Positions 11,488 to 23,724 of a stretch of 64,000 bases of DNA are shown piece by piece. The stretch is taken from contig ML681992.1 in NCBI GenBank assembly GCA_007922195.1, forward strand, positions 3,492,639 to 3,556,638, written 5' to 3'. The DNA is from Podocnemis expansa. Its lineage: Eukaryota; Chordata; Testudines; Podocnemididae. The notes below the pieces were generated by a model that was not told the origin of the DNA, searched no databases, and worked only from the letters and a program-made list of their open reading frames with translations. How positions within the stretch are numbered: the stretch's first letter is position 1; each line of letters starts with the position of its first letter. The translations under genes and the position numbers were made by a program.

Positions 11488-13147
11488 GTTACACACAACT
11501 TCACCCAGTGACTGAATATCATCATACTGTTTTACAGTTCTATTACAGAACTCAACCAGAAAGTATAAAGAGAAGGTATGGGTCTAGAGACTGATCCCTG
11601 GCAGAGTCCTATGGATAGTAAAGGAGGTAAAGAGGAGGACCCATCAAATGACACACTGAAAAATCTGCCAAGAAGATAAAAGGAGAACCAATAATGGACA
11701 GCCAGCGTCCCTGGAGGATAGGATATCATGCAATATGATGTGCTCTGCAGTGTTATATAGCAGAAGAGAGGATGAGAGAAAATAAAATTAAGGACCTGAG
11801 ATGAGGGCAATGAAGGAGAAAGGTTGGGAATGAGGAAGGTTTTAAGAAGAAGTCAAAGGAAGCAAGTAAGCAAAGGACAAAAATGGTAAAATTGCAATTT
11901 GATCCCTTACAATGGTCTGGTTACTAGGAGCAGCAAGGTAACTTAGATATTTCTCAGAGAACAGTAACTATTAAAACATATGGCTTCATTAACTGCAAAT
12001 AAATTGTTGGATGCTTTTGCAGAAGATCTGGCTTGCTGTATTTGAATACCTGAAATTAAGGGAAGTATTAAAAACTCAAAAAGCCCTTTCTTTCTCCTTT
12101 CTACCATGGATCATTTGAACTTTTACTTATCTTAAAATACTTAGGTGATTTATCTGCCTCTCTCAGGAATGTTCACAGAAATATTCTGCTCTTTTAAACT
12201 TCAGCACAGCTGGCTTGCAACTGCATAACTATTTACACCTGTGCAAAAGTAGGTGTAAAAGGCTACCAAATTCTAGTAGTGTGCTCACTTATTGTGCAGT
12301 GTACAAGGCAGCAAGAAAAGCACTTCATTTGTGTGGAGGAGCATGATGCCACAAAATGGAGGAAGATTTGTTTTGTTTTGAGGGTATTTTGTTTCCTAGC
12401 CAAAGCAATTATGTCAACATGTTTTCCACTTGCAAATAATTGGCACAAGCCCATCGTCCTCCAATAAGTAAATAAATAAATAAGTTATACAATTTAAAGC
12501 TTCCTCTGGGCATATTAATATAAATAATTCCCACTTGTACCAGATGTTGCTGGGAGGAATTCCCTATTTATTAAATTGCTTAATTTTCTCAACTTCAATC
12601 AGATTCCAACTGTCACATCAAAATGTGACAGCTTTATATTGGATATTCATTATCCTTTATTTCCATTAGCTCTTGAAGCCTGATGTTTAGTTCTTGGTCT
12701 AGTCCTGCAAAGTACTAACAAACAGCACACTATCACCAAGCTAATTTTAGTCCAACTTGCAATTTAGGCGTGAGTTGCAATGTACACTTCCATCAGTCTG
12801 CTGAAAGATCAAGACCAGATCAGCCCTCCAGAGTCAGTGCTCCTTGTGACCGAGCTATATCAAAGAGAATGTAAGAGTTTTTGTTGGTGGTGATGGTGGA
12901 TGAGGTTTTGGTTTGGATTGGTTTGAATTTGTGCTGTATGTGAATTTCATTACCATCATTTTCAGCTCTTGCCATCTCTGTCATACTGTATCAAGTTACT
13001 CTGAAAGGATTACACGCCAGTATTAAGCAATGCTGCAGCTGTAAACTGTGCCTCTTTGTTAGAGGGTGAAAATACAGGCCCATGAATTCAACTGCAACCA
13101 GCTATTAAAACTCCAGTATGCCTCTCTTTTCCAGCAATGGCTTAAGG
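11488..13147. other. Intergenic DNA with a possible ancient repeat
   Basis: No gene is seen. The stretch 11540-11880 (gactgatccctggcagagtc onward) resembles an old purine-rich interspersed repeat known from many amniote genomes, which I cannot name. A TAAA microsatellite lies at about 12466-12484. Confidence 0.4.
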
Positions 13148-13440
13148 CAGGGATCTGCAAATTGCAGCTCCAGAGTCGCATGTGTCTCTTTGGCTACCCC
13201 TTGTGGCTCTAGGCTCCACCCTCCTCCCCATCCCTACCACTGGGGTCTCTGCAGGAGGCCTGCTCCTGACTCCACACTCTCCCTGCAAGCCAGAGGACCC
13301 TGATGCAGGTGTCCTGGCCCAACTCCCAGCTTCTCCTGCTGTCCCCCAGGAGGCTACACCCAATGCAACTCCCAAAATGCTTTGTTACTGAAGGAATTTT
13401 TAAAAATGGCTATTCTTATCTTTTGGGTTGCAGACCCCTC
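13148..13440. mobile_element. Non-autonomous hAT element (MITE)
   Basis: Terminal inverted repeats are CAGGGATCTGCAA (13148-13160) and, inverted, GAGGGGTCTGCAA ending at 13440 (11 of 13 match). Flanking 8-bp direct repeats are GCTTAAGG (13140-13147) and GTTTAAGG (13441-13448), 7 of 8 identical. An 8-bp duplication with CAGGG-type ends is the hAT signature. The GC-rich interior (13200-13375) contains chance open frames only. Confidence 0.8.
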
Positions 13441-13888
13441 GTTTAAGGTGTAACATGACCTAATCTCCCCGAGACAAAAGGTCAGTAGATTGTTTTTCTA
13501 AGATAAGAATAAAGGGAAAATAAGTCTTCATGGTTTCAGCACAGACTGTTTACCTTGTGCTAGATGTAGGCAAAGCTATATTTAGGAAAATTGTGTTTCA
13601 CTTAACATGACAGAAAAGTATATTAGCTATTTTTTAAAAAGAGATTTATCTAAAAGATCAAAATTAACTAGTTCCATTAAATTCTATTTCAAATATATTA
13701 AGTTGCTCTTTAGCTATTTTTACTTGCATTTTTAAACGTTACCATAAATCCTGAAATTGCAAATACCAACTCAGTAAACAGATTATCACAGTTACACTAA
13801 TTTCTCTTTGCTGACACTCAGCTAAACATCCCTTCACTTTGTTGGGATGAGGCTGACCTACTTTATCTAAACATAATAAAACCCATTA

Positions 13889-13972
13889 CAAACCATGGGA
13901 AGCCTGAAGTCAGATTACCTTTTGTAAAACCCATTACAAAAGGTAATTTGACTTCAGGCTTCCCATGGTTTG
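13889..13972. repeat. Near-perfect 39-bp-arm hairpin
   Basis: The arm at 13889-13927 (caaaccatgggaagcctgaa ...) is inverted at 13934-13972 with 38 of 39 bases pairing and a 6-base loop. The right arm runs directly into the first bases of the interspersed repeat at 13973. The left arm may therefore be an inverted copy of DNA that normally precedes the repeat. Confidence 0.9.
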
Positions 13973-14231
13973 AACCTAACAAATGCTCTGATTTGCTGTT
14001 ACTGTATGACCTGATCCTATGTTTTACACCCCCTTGCATTTATTTTCATTCCATTCTGTAAGTTCACCCATCTTCGAAGCATCTGACGAAGTGGGATTTT
14101 CTCCCATGAAAGCTCATGCGAAAAATAAATGTGTTAGTCTTAAAGTGCCACACGACTCCTTAGTTTTTTGTTGTTGTTGTTGCTGTTGTTTTTTGCTGGA
14201 CTAGACTAACATGGCTATCCCTTTGGAAATT
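13973..14231 (-). repeat. Interspersed repeat, near full-length copy
   Basis: This unfolded copy of the family carries aaatgctctgatttgctgtt at the left. Then come gtgggattttctcccatgaa, gtgttagtcttaaagtgcca and the end motif gactaacatggctatccctt. A TTG microsatellite (14166-14188) lies where other copies have AAAC/GTTT repeats. The order of blocks defines the family for the other copies in the window. Non-coding. Confidence 0.75.
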
Positions 14232-14676
14232 ACTTTGGAATGACAGTCTCTGTCATTTCAAAATAAGAGCCATCATTTCAAAATAGCTTAAACCTTCCTT
14301 AAATCGAAACAGCTGTTATTTTGAAATGGTTATTTTGAAATAACACCGTTCAGACGTGTTATTTCGATATAACCATTATTTCAAAATAACACTTTTACCT
14401 TTCTTCTTCCCAGGGTGCCTTCCTTTTAGTCTATATAAGTTGGGGTCATGGCCCAAGGAAGGGGCCATGTTGCCACACCTCTCATGGTGCCCCCCTCCTA
14501 AAGCAAAATAGCAAATCCTGTGTTTGGACATGCTATTTCACTTTGAGCTTTTCCCTTAATTTGAATTAACATTTTCTTAATTCAAATTAACTTATTTCAA
14601 AATAAGGACTTTATTTCAAAATAACTCATTTTGAAATAACTTATTTCGAAATAACGATGTACGTGTGGACATATCC
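14232..14676 (-). mobile_element. Harbinger MITE, truncated at one end
   Basis: This is a reverse-orientation relative of the element at 41441-41948. Shared blocks are aaatagcttaaaccttcctt, the GC-rich core around 14460-14500, tttggacatgctatttcact, and the terminal acgtgtggacatatcc ending at 14676. It has many TTATTTCGAAATAA-like palindromes. The opposite terminal repeat is missing: homology begins directly after the preceding repeat at about 14231. It is non-coding, and the one minus-strand open frame at its edge is chance. Confidence 0.75.
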
Positions 14677-16009
14677 AATCTGATTATCTGTTCTGGAGTC
14701 ATATCTGAAGTCTGTATTCGGCTAATCAAAATTTTCATTGATTTCATTGGAAATTGTGCCTCAATGAGGGCTTCAGGCATTGGCCTTTGGCAATTAATTA
14801 TAAAAACATTAGCCACATAGGGCCTAGTTTATTATCTTGTTAGAGCAGTTTTATGCTGAGTTTGACTCCACAATATTCTGACGTGATTAACTTTAGATCC
14901 ATATTAATTTTTTATATCTTTTCAATAAATTAACTAAATGTAGTATATGCTAGTTCACCTAAATATATTTTAGCTTTATTCAGCATGAAATGAAGACAGT
15001 TTGTCACTTAGATTTCACCTAAATCTATGTCTGTATAACATAACAGGCAAAATTAAAGAGAAATGTTTCCCTCTATCTACTATCCATAGAGCGATGCATA
15101 CTTTGTGTAGTATATATCTTTCTTCAGCAGAATGTAGGACAAAAGAAGAACCTGTATATAATAAATATTTGTTCTCTGCACAAAAGAGTGCCTAATGGTA
15201 GAAGAGCAAACTTGTGTGTATATAAGAAGTCTGGCTTATCAACCATCTGGTGTATGGTGGGAATGTGCTGAGTAGCTTTCTCAGCTGGAACATTTCGAAA
15301 CTGCATACAGTGTTGCTAAAGCACAGATTCTTGGCCACAATGTTTGCGATAGTGCTGTTGACTTACCAGATGTCGTACAAATTCCTGGTGTGGTGATGTT
15401 TCCTATGCCTACAGAAGTCTTCCTTATGTGATGGGGTAAAAGTTGCAGTCGATCTCCCAGAGTAAGAGGAAATTGGCGAGTATACCAGGGTCAACAAGAA
15501 TTCTTAATCCACTCTCCATTTATTTTGGAAAGTGAAAGAAAAATGTGCATCAGTGTGTTTCTTCTTGAGCTCTAAAATCTTCAAGCAACTAAATGCAAGC
15601 ATTTGACTAATACTACTAACATTTGCCATTTTTCTAAATAATACAATATCCAATATAGACAATACACATCTGTCTTTGTATAAGCATTCCCATCCCTGGT
15701 ATTAGACTCCAGCTGGCTGACAGGAATACAAATGGCACAGCTAAATGCTTTGTTCACAAAGTATATCTGAGGTCTAAATAAGTATGCCTCATCACTCTAT
15801 CAATCTACTGTTCTGGAAGGAGGAACAAAAGTTAGACAAGTACCTATTTGATTTAAGTAATGGACTCATCACTTTACTTCCAGAACAAATGAGTACATGT
15901 GCTGCTTTCTCTTTTTCTTCATGTTATCAATTCCTAGATGACCCCAATGACTATCCTCAAAGCTCAGGAATGAGAAAAGCCAAGACGCATATACAGAGAT
16001 GAGTTCCAA
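14677..16009. other. Intergenic DNA, nothing coding
   Basis: No gene or clear repeat recognised. The open frames are short. Confidence 0.5.
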
Positions 16010-16125
16010 AGGGATAGCCATGTTAGTCTAGTTCAACAAAACAAACAAGGAGTCCTGTGACACTTTATGTGATAAATAAATTGGTTAGTCTTTGAAAGTG
16101 CCACAGGACTCCTTGTTTGTTGTAC
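16010..16125 (+). repeat. Interspersed repeat copy forming a hairpin
   Basis: It opens with the family end motif ttccaaagggatagccatgt (from 16005). The 26-base arm at 16041-16066 (acaaacaaggagtcctgtga ...) is inverted at 16095-16120 with one mismatch, around a 28-base loop carrying ggttagtcttt. This is the shortest of the three fold-back copies in the window. Confidence 0.85.
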
Positions 16126-16289
16126 AGTGATAAGTATCTTTCACAAAACTGGTAAGGATGGCAGACCATTTCCGTATTGTATCTCCTGGAATACTTACTA
16201 CATTTGTAGTCATAGCAGAAACATATTTGGTCAGGAGAGCTGAGAATTTTTTGACTGATATTTTTACATTAAAATAAACTTCACAGGAG

Positions 16290-16510
16290 TAGCATTGGTT
16301 TTGATAAAAATTGTTGGAAGTTCAGACCAGAATGGACTTTTTGGTGGAGTGAAAGAGGAGATCCACCTCAGAACAGTCAATAGTTTAGAGACACCTAGGT
16401 GCATGTCTCTACTGACTCGCTCAGAGCAGGGACCTGACCCCAGGTCTTCTACTGCCCCATCAATGGGCCTGCCCATTAGGCTATGGGCTATTCTAGTTTA
16501 GGCTGAAGTC
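16290..16510 (-). repeat. tRNA-like SINE candidate
   Basis: On the minus strand, an A-box-like TAGCCTAATGGGC (about 16470-16485) is followed by GGGGTCAGGTCCC, a weak B box (about 16432-16446), with plausible tRNA-like spacing. The text matches a repeat I recall from turtle and crocodile DNA. Open frames on both strands are by-products. Class assignment is tentative. Confidence 0.4.
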
Positions 16511-17112
16511 TCTCTCCCTTCTCACTGGCATTAAAGATTTCAGAAGACTGTCTAGTTTTTGTTCTGATGTGGACAGAAAAATATCAAATCTTAAATTATT
16601 CAGAAAATTGAATTCATGTTTTTCCATCCAACCCTAATATTTACATTTCCTATTCAAGTTATTTTTGTAGTCACATTTTAAAACATCACCTAACATAGTA
16701 ACATATTTTGCAGACCAAACAAAAAAGTGATGGTCATTAATTAAATAAGATCAGTAGAAAAGCCAAAACTTGTAAATGCAAAACTTTAGGTGGCCTTGGA
16801 ACACAATTAGGTTAAATGAGGAATTTAAATAAAATATACAAATGTAATTTGTGGATTCAACATACACAACATTTTGTCTCAACTCCCAATTTAGCCTAAT
16901 GAAGAGTCTTTACAAGGTACGTCACTAACTTTAAAGAAAAGAAGTTATACTGTTTGAGTATAAATAACCCGGCGTACCCAACATGTATATTTTAAAAAAT
17001 AGCCTTTTTGTCAGTATGCATAACACAGCATGGAAGGAGTCAATACTACTGGTAATGTTTTATGGATTAAAGTCCCTTCAGAGTCTAGGGCAACAATTAA
17101 GGTTCTCCATAC
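16511..17112. other. Intergenic DNA, nothing coding
   Basis: AT-rich with no gene or recognised repeat. Confidence 0.5.
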
Positions 17113-17292
17113 CAGCAGTTCTCAACCACTGTGTTGGGACACATTAGTGTGTTGCCACCCAGCTATAAGTGTGTCACAGAGAACTGGGCAGATGGCTGGA
17201 TTCAGCCTTTGGGGAAGGGGCTCGTGTATCCTGTAGGATTGTGATATGCCGTCAAGTATGTCACAATCTGCAAAAGGTTGAGAAGAACTGCT
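17113..17292. mobile_element. Short hAT MITE
   Basis: The left end CAGCAGTTCTCAACC and the right end GGTTGAGAAGAACTGC are inverted, with a 2-base slip. Flanks share a direct repeat TCCATACC (17106-17113) / TCCATACT (17292-17299). CAGNGGTTCTCAACC is a very common hAT terminus in vertebrates. The interior includes a gtgttgggacacattagtgt block. About 180 bp and non-coding. The exact ends are uncertain by 1-2 bases. Confidence 0.75.
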
Positions 17293-18194
17293 CCATACTA
17301 CTTAAATCTCAGTGTTGCTGCAGAAAGAGGGATGAAGATGGAGTGGCTATATAGTGCACATCCCCTGTGCACCATGGAAGGGAGTTCCATGCCAGCTAAA
17401 AATGGCCCAGCTTTGAATGGGTATTTGAGGACTGGCCTAGGGAAGGACCACAGGATCTTCGTCAGTGGCTTCAACTCCATGTAGCAGGTACAAAAGAGCA
17501 TTTACCATTATTCCAGCCTATGGACTAAACTAGTGTCCACGGACAAGCTGCCTTGCCTATCAGTGTGGCAGTGAATTCTATACTCCCCCTTAAATAGGAA
17601 CCTGAAATTCTCTACTCAGTGTCAGATTGTTCATGCTTTGTGCATGATGGTGTATTTCATTACATGTGCATGTGGGTCACAGTCCATATGTGCAGACATT
17701 TTAATAAAGCCCCAAAGGAGGTAAATATCATGATGTTTAACATCAAAACCATTCTTTGGTTTAGTTCTGAAAAACATGAAGAAAGAAGGAAGATTTTCTG
17801 AGGTGTATCCAAATTTCATGTATGGAGAAATCTGAAAAGCATGGGTACTTTTGAGAATTTTAGTATTCCTTTATTCTAGTTGGGCTGCAAGACCCTCAAA
17901 AACAGCCTTCCCTCCTTGTAACTTTCAGCTGCAAATCTAATTTCAGTTCAACAAAGATTAAAAAGTAACCTGACTACCAGGAGTGCTGCCGGACCCGGAA
18001 AAGATCTTGGACTTGGCATGCTGAGACTGGGGTCTCATGCCCCACTGCTGCAGCCGCCACTGCAGGCAGCTCGGCAGCGGACCCGGGGCTTGGGCTCTGG
18101 GACTCAGGGCTCGCGTTCCATAAGCAGCACCAACACCAACACCACCTCTGCTGATTACTTTCTGTAAAACCCCACTTAGGAAGAAATTATTTAA
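17293..18194. other. Intergenic DNA with a GC-rich patch
   Basis: No gene seen. A GC-rich, CpG-containing patch lies at about 17985-18125 in otherwise AT-rich DNA (ctgcagccgccactgcaggc). It has no transposon termini that I can identify. Confidence 0.4.
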
Positions 18195-18470
18195 TAATGG
18201 GCTCTTCAGTCTAATATAACATGATCCAATGACTAGAAATTGAAGTTAGACAAACTTGGACTGGGACTTAAGTAATTAATCATTGGAACAATTTGCCAAG
18301 GCACATAGTGGATTCTCCATTATGAATTTTAGAACCACTATTGGAATTTTTTCCCCCTAAAACATTCCCTCTAGAAATTATTTTGGGAAGTTCTATGAGC
18401 TGTGTTATGGATGAGGACACATCACTTGGTCACAATGATCCCTTCATGCCTTAGAATCCATTCATCCAAA
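18195..18470 (+). mobile_element. CR1 LINE 3' end
   Basis: It parallels 29350-29610 block by block: the attggaacaatttgccaagg segment (RT C-terminus, the WNNLP block), then aattattttgggaagttcta and a degraded ggtcacaatgatcccttcat tail. The reading frame is destroyed and most of the element is absent. Confidence 0.75.
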
Positions 18471-18593
18471 ACTCAAGGAAATCCAACTCATCATCTGGAA
18501 CTCAGATTCTGGCAGTAAGTCTTAAAACATTGGATATTGCAGACAAGACCTGACCCCTTAGCTAATAGCTTCTCAATGACTCCCTGGAAGAGA

Positions 18594-18690
18594 AGCAAGG
18601 AGTCCTAAGGCACTTAAAGACTAATAAATTTATTTATTGCATGAGCTTTCATGGGAGCAAATCCCACTTTGTCAGACGAGGGAACGTTAA
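18594..18690 (+). repeat. Interspersed repeat, partial copy
   Basis: Contains caaggagtcctaaggcactt, aaagactaataaatttattt and gagctttcatgggagcaaat in the family order, ending near ttgtcagacg. Unfolded and lacking both outer ends. Confidence 0.75.
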
Positions 18691-20689
18691 AACACAACAG
18701 TCTAGTACTGAAGAAATAGAGCCCAAATATAACTGCAATTGCTGCCACACATGAAATCTCCCCTTTCTCCCTGGCTTTCTGATGCTAGTAAAGAACTATT
18801 TGAAATTGCACTTGACTTCTGCCAGCATCATGAATCCTTTCCAAGTGAACACCACACTAGTATAATTCAGAGAAATTATGCTGGTTGTATTCTTAGACAT
18901 GGGTAAGGGACAATCATGCTCACTTGTAACACTGTTTTTCAAGGAGTGCTGCTCGTTCACCTAAGAAAATAATGGTAGGATGCTAATTTGTACCCTCTGC
19001 GACCCACCCTAGAGAATTTTACTGAAAAATTCACTTTTATACACAGCTTTCTCATCTGTGAAACCCAGAAGACCCCTTGTCTCTTCAATATTTATGTTAA
19101 CTAGCTGAGAAAGGCATACATCAAGGCCTTAAATTCTAGTGGTATATAGGCAACAATACCACAATATATATGTTTATGTGAGTGGGAGAGAGATCCAGAA
19201 GAGCAACCCATGTGCTAAAATATTCAGATTACCTCAATTGTTACAATCTGTTTAATCTCAAAAAAATTAAACTCAATTTAATGTCGATTTCAGTTCAGAG
19301 TGGGCCCAAACCAAAATATTTTAGGCTCAATGATTACCTGTAACCTCTCTCTCAGCTTCTAGAAAATAATCTCTGACTTTGTCCCCATCACTGCTTTCAG
19401 GTAATTTTGTGTTTTATCTGAATTTTCCAGTGCCAGACACTTTATTCAAAAGTAATGAATGTTATGCTTCTTTCCCAAAGGAAATATTTTTCCAGAAGCT
19501 GTATGTATATCAAATTGACCAGAATACATTTATGAATTGTCCCCTTAGCAGGTCCTGAGGTGGTAAAGCATTTAAAAGCTTTAAGTTTAATCATTCTGTG
19601 TAATTGTAGGTTGTACCTTTTCCTTTGAGACTGTGGATTCTTAGATAAATCATAAATCTCTTTTGGATATTACAGCTGGTTGCTTTTTTCTCCATCATTG
19701 GGTGATAGGGGCTGATGGAGATCAGCTGCTGCACTTTGTAAATGGCTAATGTTCTTTCACCTGCTCCACATGACTACTGAACTGTGCTATGTTGTGACAG
19801 TCAGCCTGCTCTTCCTTGTTCAGATTAATGAATACAGCTTTAACTGTTAATTCAAAGCCAGTCAAGCTTACACTCAACAATTAGAGTACAACTTCCATAT
19901 TCAGATAGTGTAAGTGTAATTTGGCACAGTCCTTTATGTCAGTTCAGGGTTAAAATGTGGTATTGCTCTAAAAGTGACTTCGTGAAAATGGTTTTAGGAT
20001 TCAGGGGTTCCATGTATATTGTCCCTCAGAGACTTGAAAGGAAATTGCTCATTTTACACATAAAATGAGGGGTTTTTTGCTCTGATTGCCAGCTTGCTAA
20101 TGCAACCTGGGATCAGAAAGCCAAGCAGTACTCTTTCCAGCTTGTGCATCATTACCACTAATAAATATCCTACAGCACAAATTCTGCTCTTGGTTACACA
20201 CAGGAAATCCCACAGGAGCCAAGAGAAATCACACCATGCTGGTTAATCACATAAATCTCAAGGTTCAGATGCTCCAGGCAATGATAAACTAAAATCTTAG
20301 GCCAACTACTATGCTAGCTGGGATGACGCTCTGCCAGGCTTCCTCTCCCTATCCCAGATGCACTTGTGGAATTTTGCCCTTTTCTTTGAAAAAGACAAGA
20401 TTCTACAATTCTGTTACTGAGTATTTACATAAATGGTAAATGGTCACCAGAACGTTAATGGCAGTAATAGCACAGAATCTATTCCAGATCAGACTGAACT
20501 ATAGTGCCTAGGTATACCTGCAAATGTCAGAGATAAAGCATGTTAATTAAATTAGCAAATTCTCTTAACAAGCTGAACAGCTATCTCAGACTAAAATATT
20601 AGTCTCATTAAAGTTTGCCTTTTATCTGGAATCTAGCAGATGAGCAGCAGTGATTTTATACTCAAGATCAGAAGTGTATTTTGATACAG
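18691..20689. other. Intergenic DNA, possible conserved non-coding element
   Basis: No gene or transposon is recognised. The interval 19600-19900 has balanced composition, few CpG, ATTA/TAAT homeodomain-type words (cagattaatgaatacagctt) and no repeat texture. Those features recur in vertebrate conserved non-coding elements. This is an impression only and needs an alignment. Confidence 0.3.
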
Positions 20690-20935
20690 GTGGTGAGAAA
20701 CAATAATCTAGACTTAGAAAATCAGGGTTCAGTTCCTAACTCTGTCACAGCTTCCTCAGACAAGTCATTTAACCTTAAAATGGCAATAATAATTTCCTTT
20801 CAATTTTATCCATTTAGATTGTAAATTCTTTGGGGCAGAGATTGTGTCTGACTACATTTATGTACATCATCTAGCACAATGAGGCCTTAATCTCTTTTGG
20901 GATTTCCAGATGGCACTGAAAATATTATCAAAAAT
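20690..20935 (+). repeat. MIR-like CORE-SINE
   Basis: Core text is gttcagttcctaactctgtc and gacaagtcatttaacctta with aaaatggcaataat. It is followed by the L2-like tail gattgtaaattctttggggc ... catctagcacaatgaggcct. This is the CORE region and 3' end of MIR-type SINEs, ancient amniote repeats mobilised by L2-like LINEs. Heavily mutated. Confidence 0.7.
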
Positions 20936-21378
20936 AGCAAATAATTTGCTACAGCCCTAGACTAAATATCCCCTTGAATTGTTCCAATATCATAATTTTC
21001 TCCTGAAGCAAACAGTCTCCTTGGACTTAATTATATTCACATGGGTGAATAAGAGTCTCTGTCTAAACACCAAAGCTCATAAGAGCAAGTAGAAATAAAG
21101 GAAGAAAAAAAGCCATTGCCTGTACAAACAAATTTCAAACATTTGTTAAAAAGCTTGCCAGTAATTGGTGCCTATTGGCATTGTGACAAAAGTCAAATTA
21201 CTTCAGATTACCTTCATGGGTTCCAGTTCAGGAGAGCCAGACCTACCTTGTAACTGCCATGTTCTGCATTTCTGTCCACAAAAATAATAGAATAAAAGAG
21301 AATGCCAGTAGCTTCCCTCTATGGCAGGCCTTTGCCTACTGCGTGGAAAGTAGACTTTCCTAGGCAGGCAACTATATA
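20936..21378. other. Intergenic DNA, nothing coding
   Basis: No gene or recognised repeat. Confidence 0.5.
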
Positions 21379-21870
21379 GGCCGTCCCTGGGGGGTGCAGG
21401 GCCTGGGTCCAATATTCTTGTGGGGGCCTCCCTGCCATTCCTCCCTGCACTGGGGCGAAGGGACAGGATGGCCCAGAGGCTGTCACACCACTCCCGCCCC
21501 TCCCCTGAGCCAGCTACTCTGCCCCCAGGGGCAAAGCGGGCAGGTCCAGAGGCTGGGCTCTCCTCTCCTGCCCCACATCTGGGCTAGTTCTCCCCACCCG
21601 TATGGTGGAACAGCTGGGCTACGGGAGGGGCAAGAGAGCAGAGCCTGGCCTCTGGGCTGGCCCACTCCACCCCTGAGCCGGCGGTTTCCCATTCTGGGGG
21701 CAGGGTGAGCCAGGCCAGAACAGAGGCCAGGTTCTGGGGAGGGGGCAGGAGGGCCTTGCGTGTGGGCAGCAGTGCAGGTGCCCTGCTGCCCTGCTCACAG
21801 CAGGGCAGCTTGGGGCCCATGGAACTCTGGGGCCAGGGGCAATCACCCTTGTCACCCCCAAAGGATGGCC
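21379..21870. mobile_element. GC-rich MITE candidate
   Basis: The sharp-edged GC-rich block has ends GGCCGTCCCTGGGG (21379) and, inverted, GGCCATCCTTTGGG (ending 21870), 11 of 14 matching. The interior holds overlapping open frames on both strands (up to about 120 codons), which are a composition effect. No target duplication is clear. It resembles abundant non-autonomous DNA elements of turtles. Confidence 0.45.
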
Positions 21871-23667
21871 CTGGACATTCATCTCCAGTATTACTGTGTA
21901 ACAGGTTCAGGCACCACTGGAATAAATCTTTAATCTTTGAGTTAGGTTACCAGAGTATCACAAGATTTGGGATGTTTTTGATTTGGCCATTTAGTGATCT
22001 CTTTTTCAACAGCCTTTGGAGCTTGAGTCCATATAATGTTCAAATAAGAATGAGAGAGAAGCCATTTTGATGGCAAAAACTAACTTTTCTTTTCATCAAA
22101 CTGTTGAAGTAGGGCATAATTAGTATCCAAACCCAGCAAACATTAAAAAATAATACACATTCTGTAATACCTATACTTTAAGGTCCTCTCTTTTGTGTCT
22201 TGCAGCATAGAGAAACACTTTGGCAGAACCAATGGAAAAGCTTTCAGCAACAGTCAGCTTTTTCTAAACACTGGTTCTGGTAGTAGAGCAGCCACTTATG
22301 AGCCAAAGGAGCATTAAAAGAAAAGAAAAGAAAAAAAAGAAAAGGGCAGCTCCATCCAGTGTTATAAGAGATATTGTTAGGTCTATATAAGTGAAACAGG
22401 AGGGTCAGCACACCTTGGGACTTTTGGGTTCTGATTTGCTTTGCTATGCTACAGCTTAGGATGTCAGGAAGAGGGAGTTATCCACAGTTTAGCCTTGAGA
22501 AGTATTCCTCAAAAATATTTATTTTCCAGGGGTGTGGTTAGACAGACTTCAACACATTCTCCTTATCACCCCCTATACACACACACAATACAAGGATGTC
22601 ATTGTAAAATGTTTTAGATTAGTTTTAAAGATATTCTTTTTGCATAAAGTAAGATACTTTTCTTTAAAAAAAAAAACATTAAACACAGTGGCACAGACAT
22701 TCTATGACTTATAGCTTTCGGCCTGCCATAGTCCCAAACAGAGGAACGGAAAGTAAAATGTCTGATCTCCAAGCCCCAGCACCAGCCCCATATACATCAC
22801 TCACTTGCAGTAGATATAATTCCTGCCCTTTCCCAGCCCTTCTCCATTACCTTTATTCACTGGTATCCAGGATCATGATTTAAAATTGGCATTTATCTGC
22901 CTGAGAGAAGCCTCTACAATACTTGCATTATATAGTCTGTAGGTAGAAGGATAACATTTGCCTGATCTAGAAGGAGGCCTATCCTAGTAGCATAGCATGC
23001 TGACCTGAGACCTAGCCAATCTGCCCCAACTCACTCACTCTTTCTCCGTCAATAGCGGTTTAATGTGATCTCTCTGTAGCTTTTCAGAAGAAAAAAGGGT
23101 TCTATTAGAAGTTAATAGTCCACTTCTGCAGGTACATTGCAACTAAATGTAATCTTTCTCCTCCTGTGTGACAATCTTTTTGTGCCTTAGATTGGAATAG
23201 ACTGTTCCTGCCACTGTCCAACATCATGCTGACTGAATGACTTTGTAAACACAGCCCAAGATATTAACAGCACTCAAGCATTCTTGTGAATGAGGGCAGT
23301 ACTTAGATGTGCATTGTTCATACAAGGGCACTGTCAAGGTTTAATCAGGTCAGGTCACACTGTATTTCATCCTCGAACTGCTGCAATAGATCTGAGGAAG
23401 GCAGCTGGGCATTCGCTCTGGGGATAGCTCCCAAATAGTTTTTATTATATACCTTCTGAGGAACCTCTGACAAATCTTGCCTTTTTCACCTGAAGCAGCT
23501 GTGCCACTACCACTCTATCTGCTCCAACTCTGTCTTTAATAAACTCTTTTGAGCCTGTCACTTTGATCCTGGATTGAAAGAATAACCTCTCCGAACTCTG
23601 CTGTTACTTGGAGCAAAATGCTTTCTGGTACAATGCTCCATCGGTGCTGAAGGTGGAGTGCTTGTTT

Positions 23668-23668
<1 letters not shown>
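21871..23668. other. Intergenic DNA, weak LTR hint
   Basis: No gene seen. An AAAAG-rich tract lies at 22314-22346. A polyadenylation-type AATAAA with ctcttttgagcctg near 23538 recalls an LTR R-U5 region. No TG/CA ends or primer site could be identified, so no LTR is claimed. Confidence 0.35.
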
Positions 23669-23714
<46 letters not shown>

Positions 23715-23724
23715 NNNNNNNNNN

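Noticed and set aside
21394..22070. Overlapping 104- and 121-codon frames in a GC-rich block
   Set aside because: Overlapping frames on both strands in a MITE-like block with no protein motif.
22990..23667. Possible solo LTR with AATAAA near 23538
   Set aside because: No TG/CA termini, TATA box, primer site or target duplication could be located.
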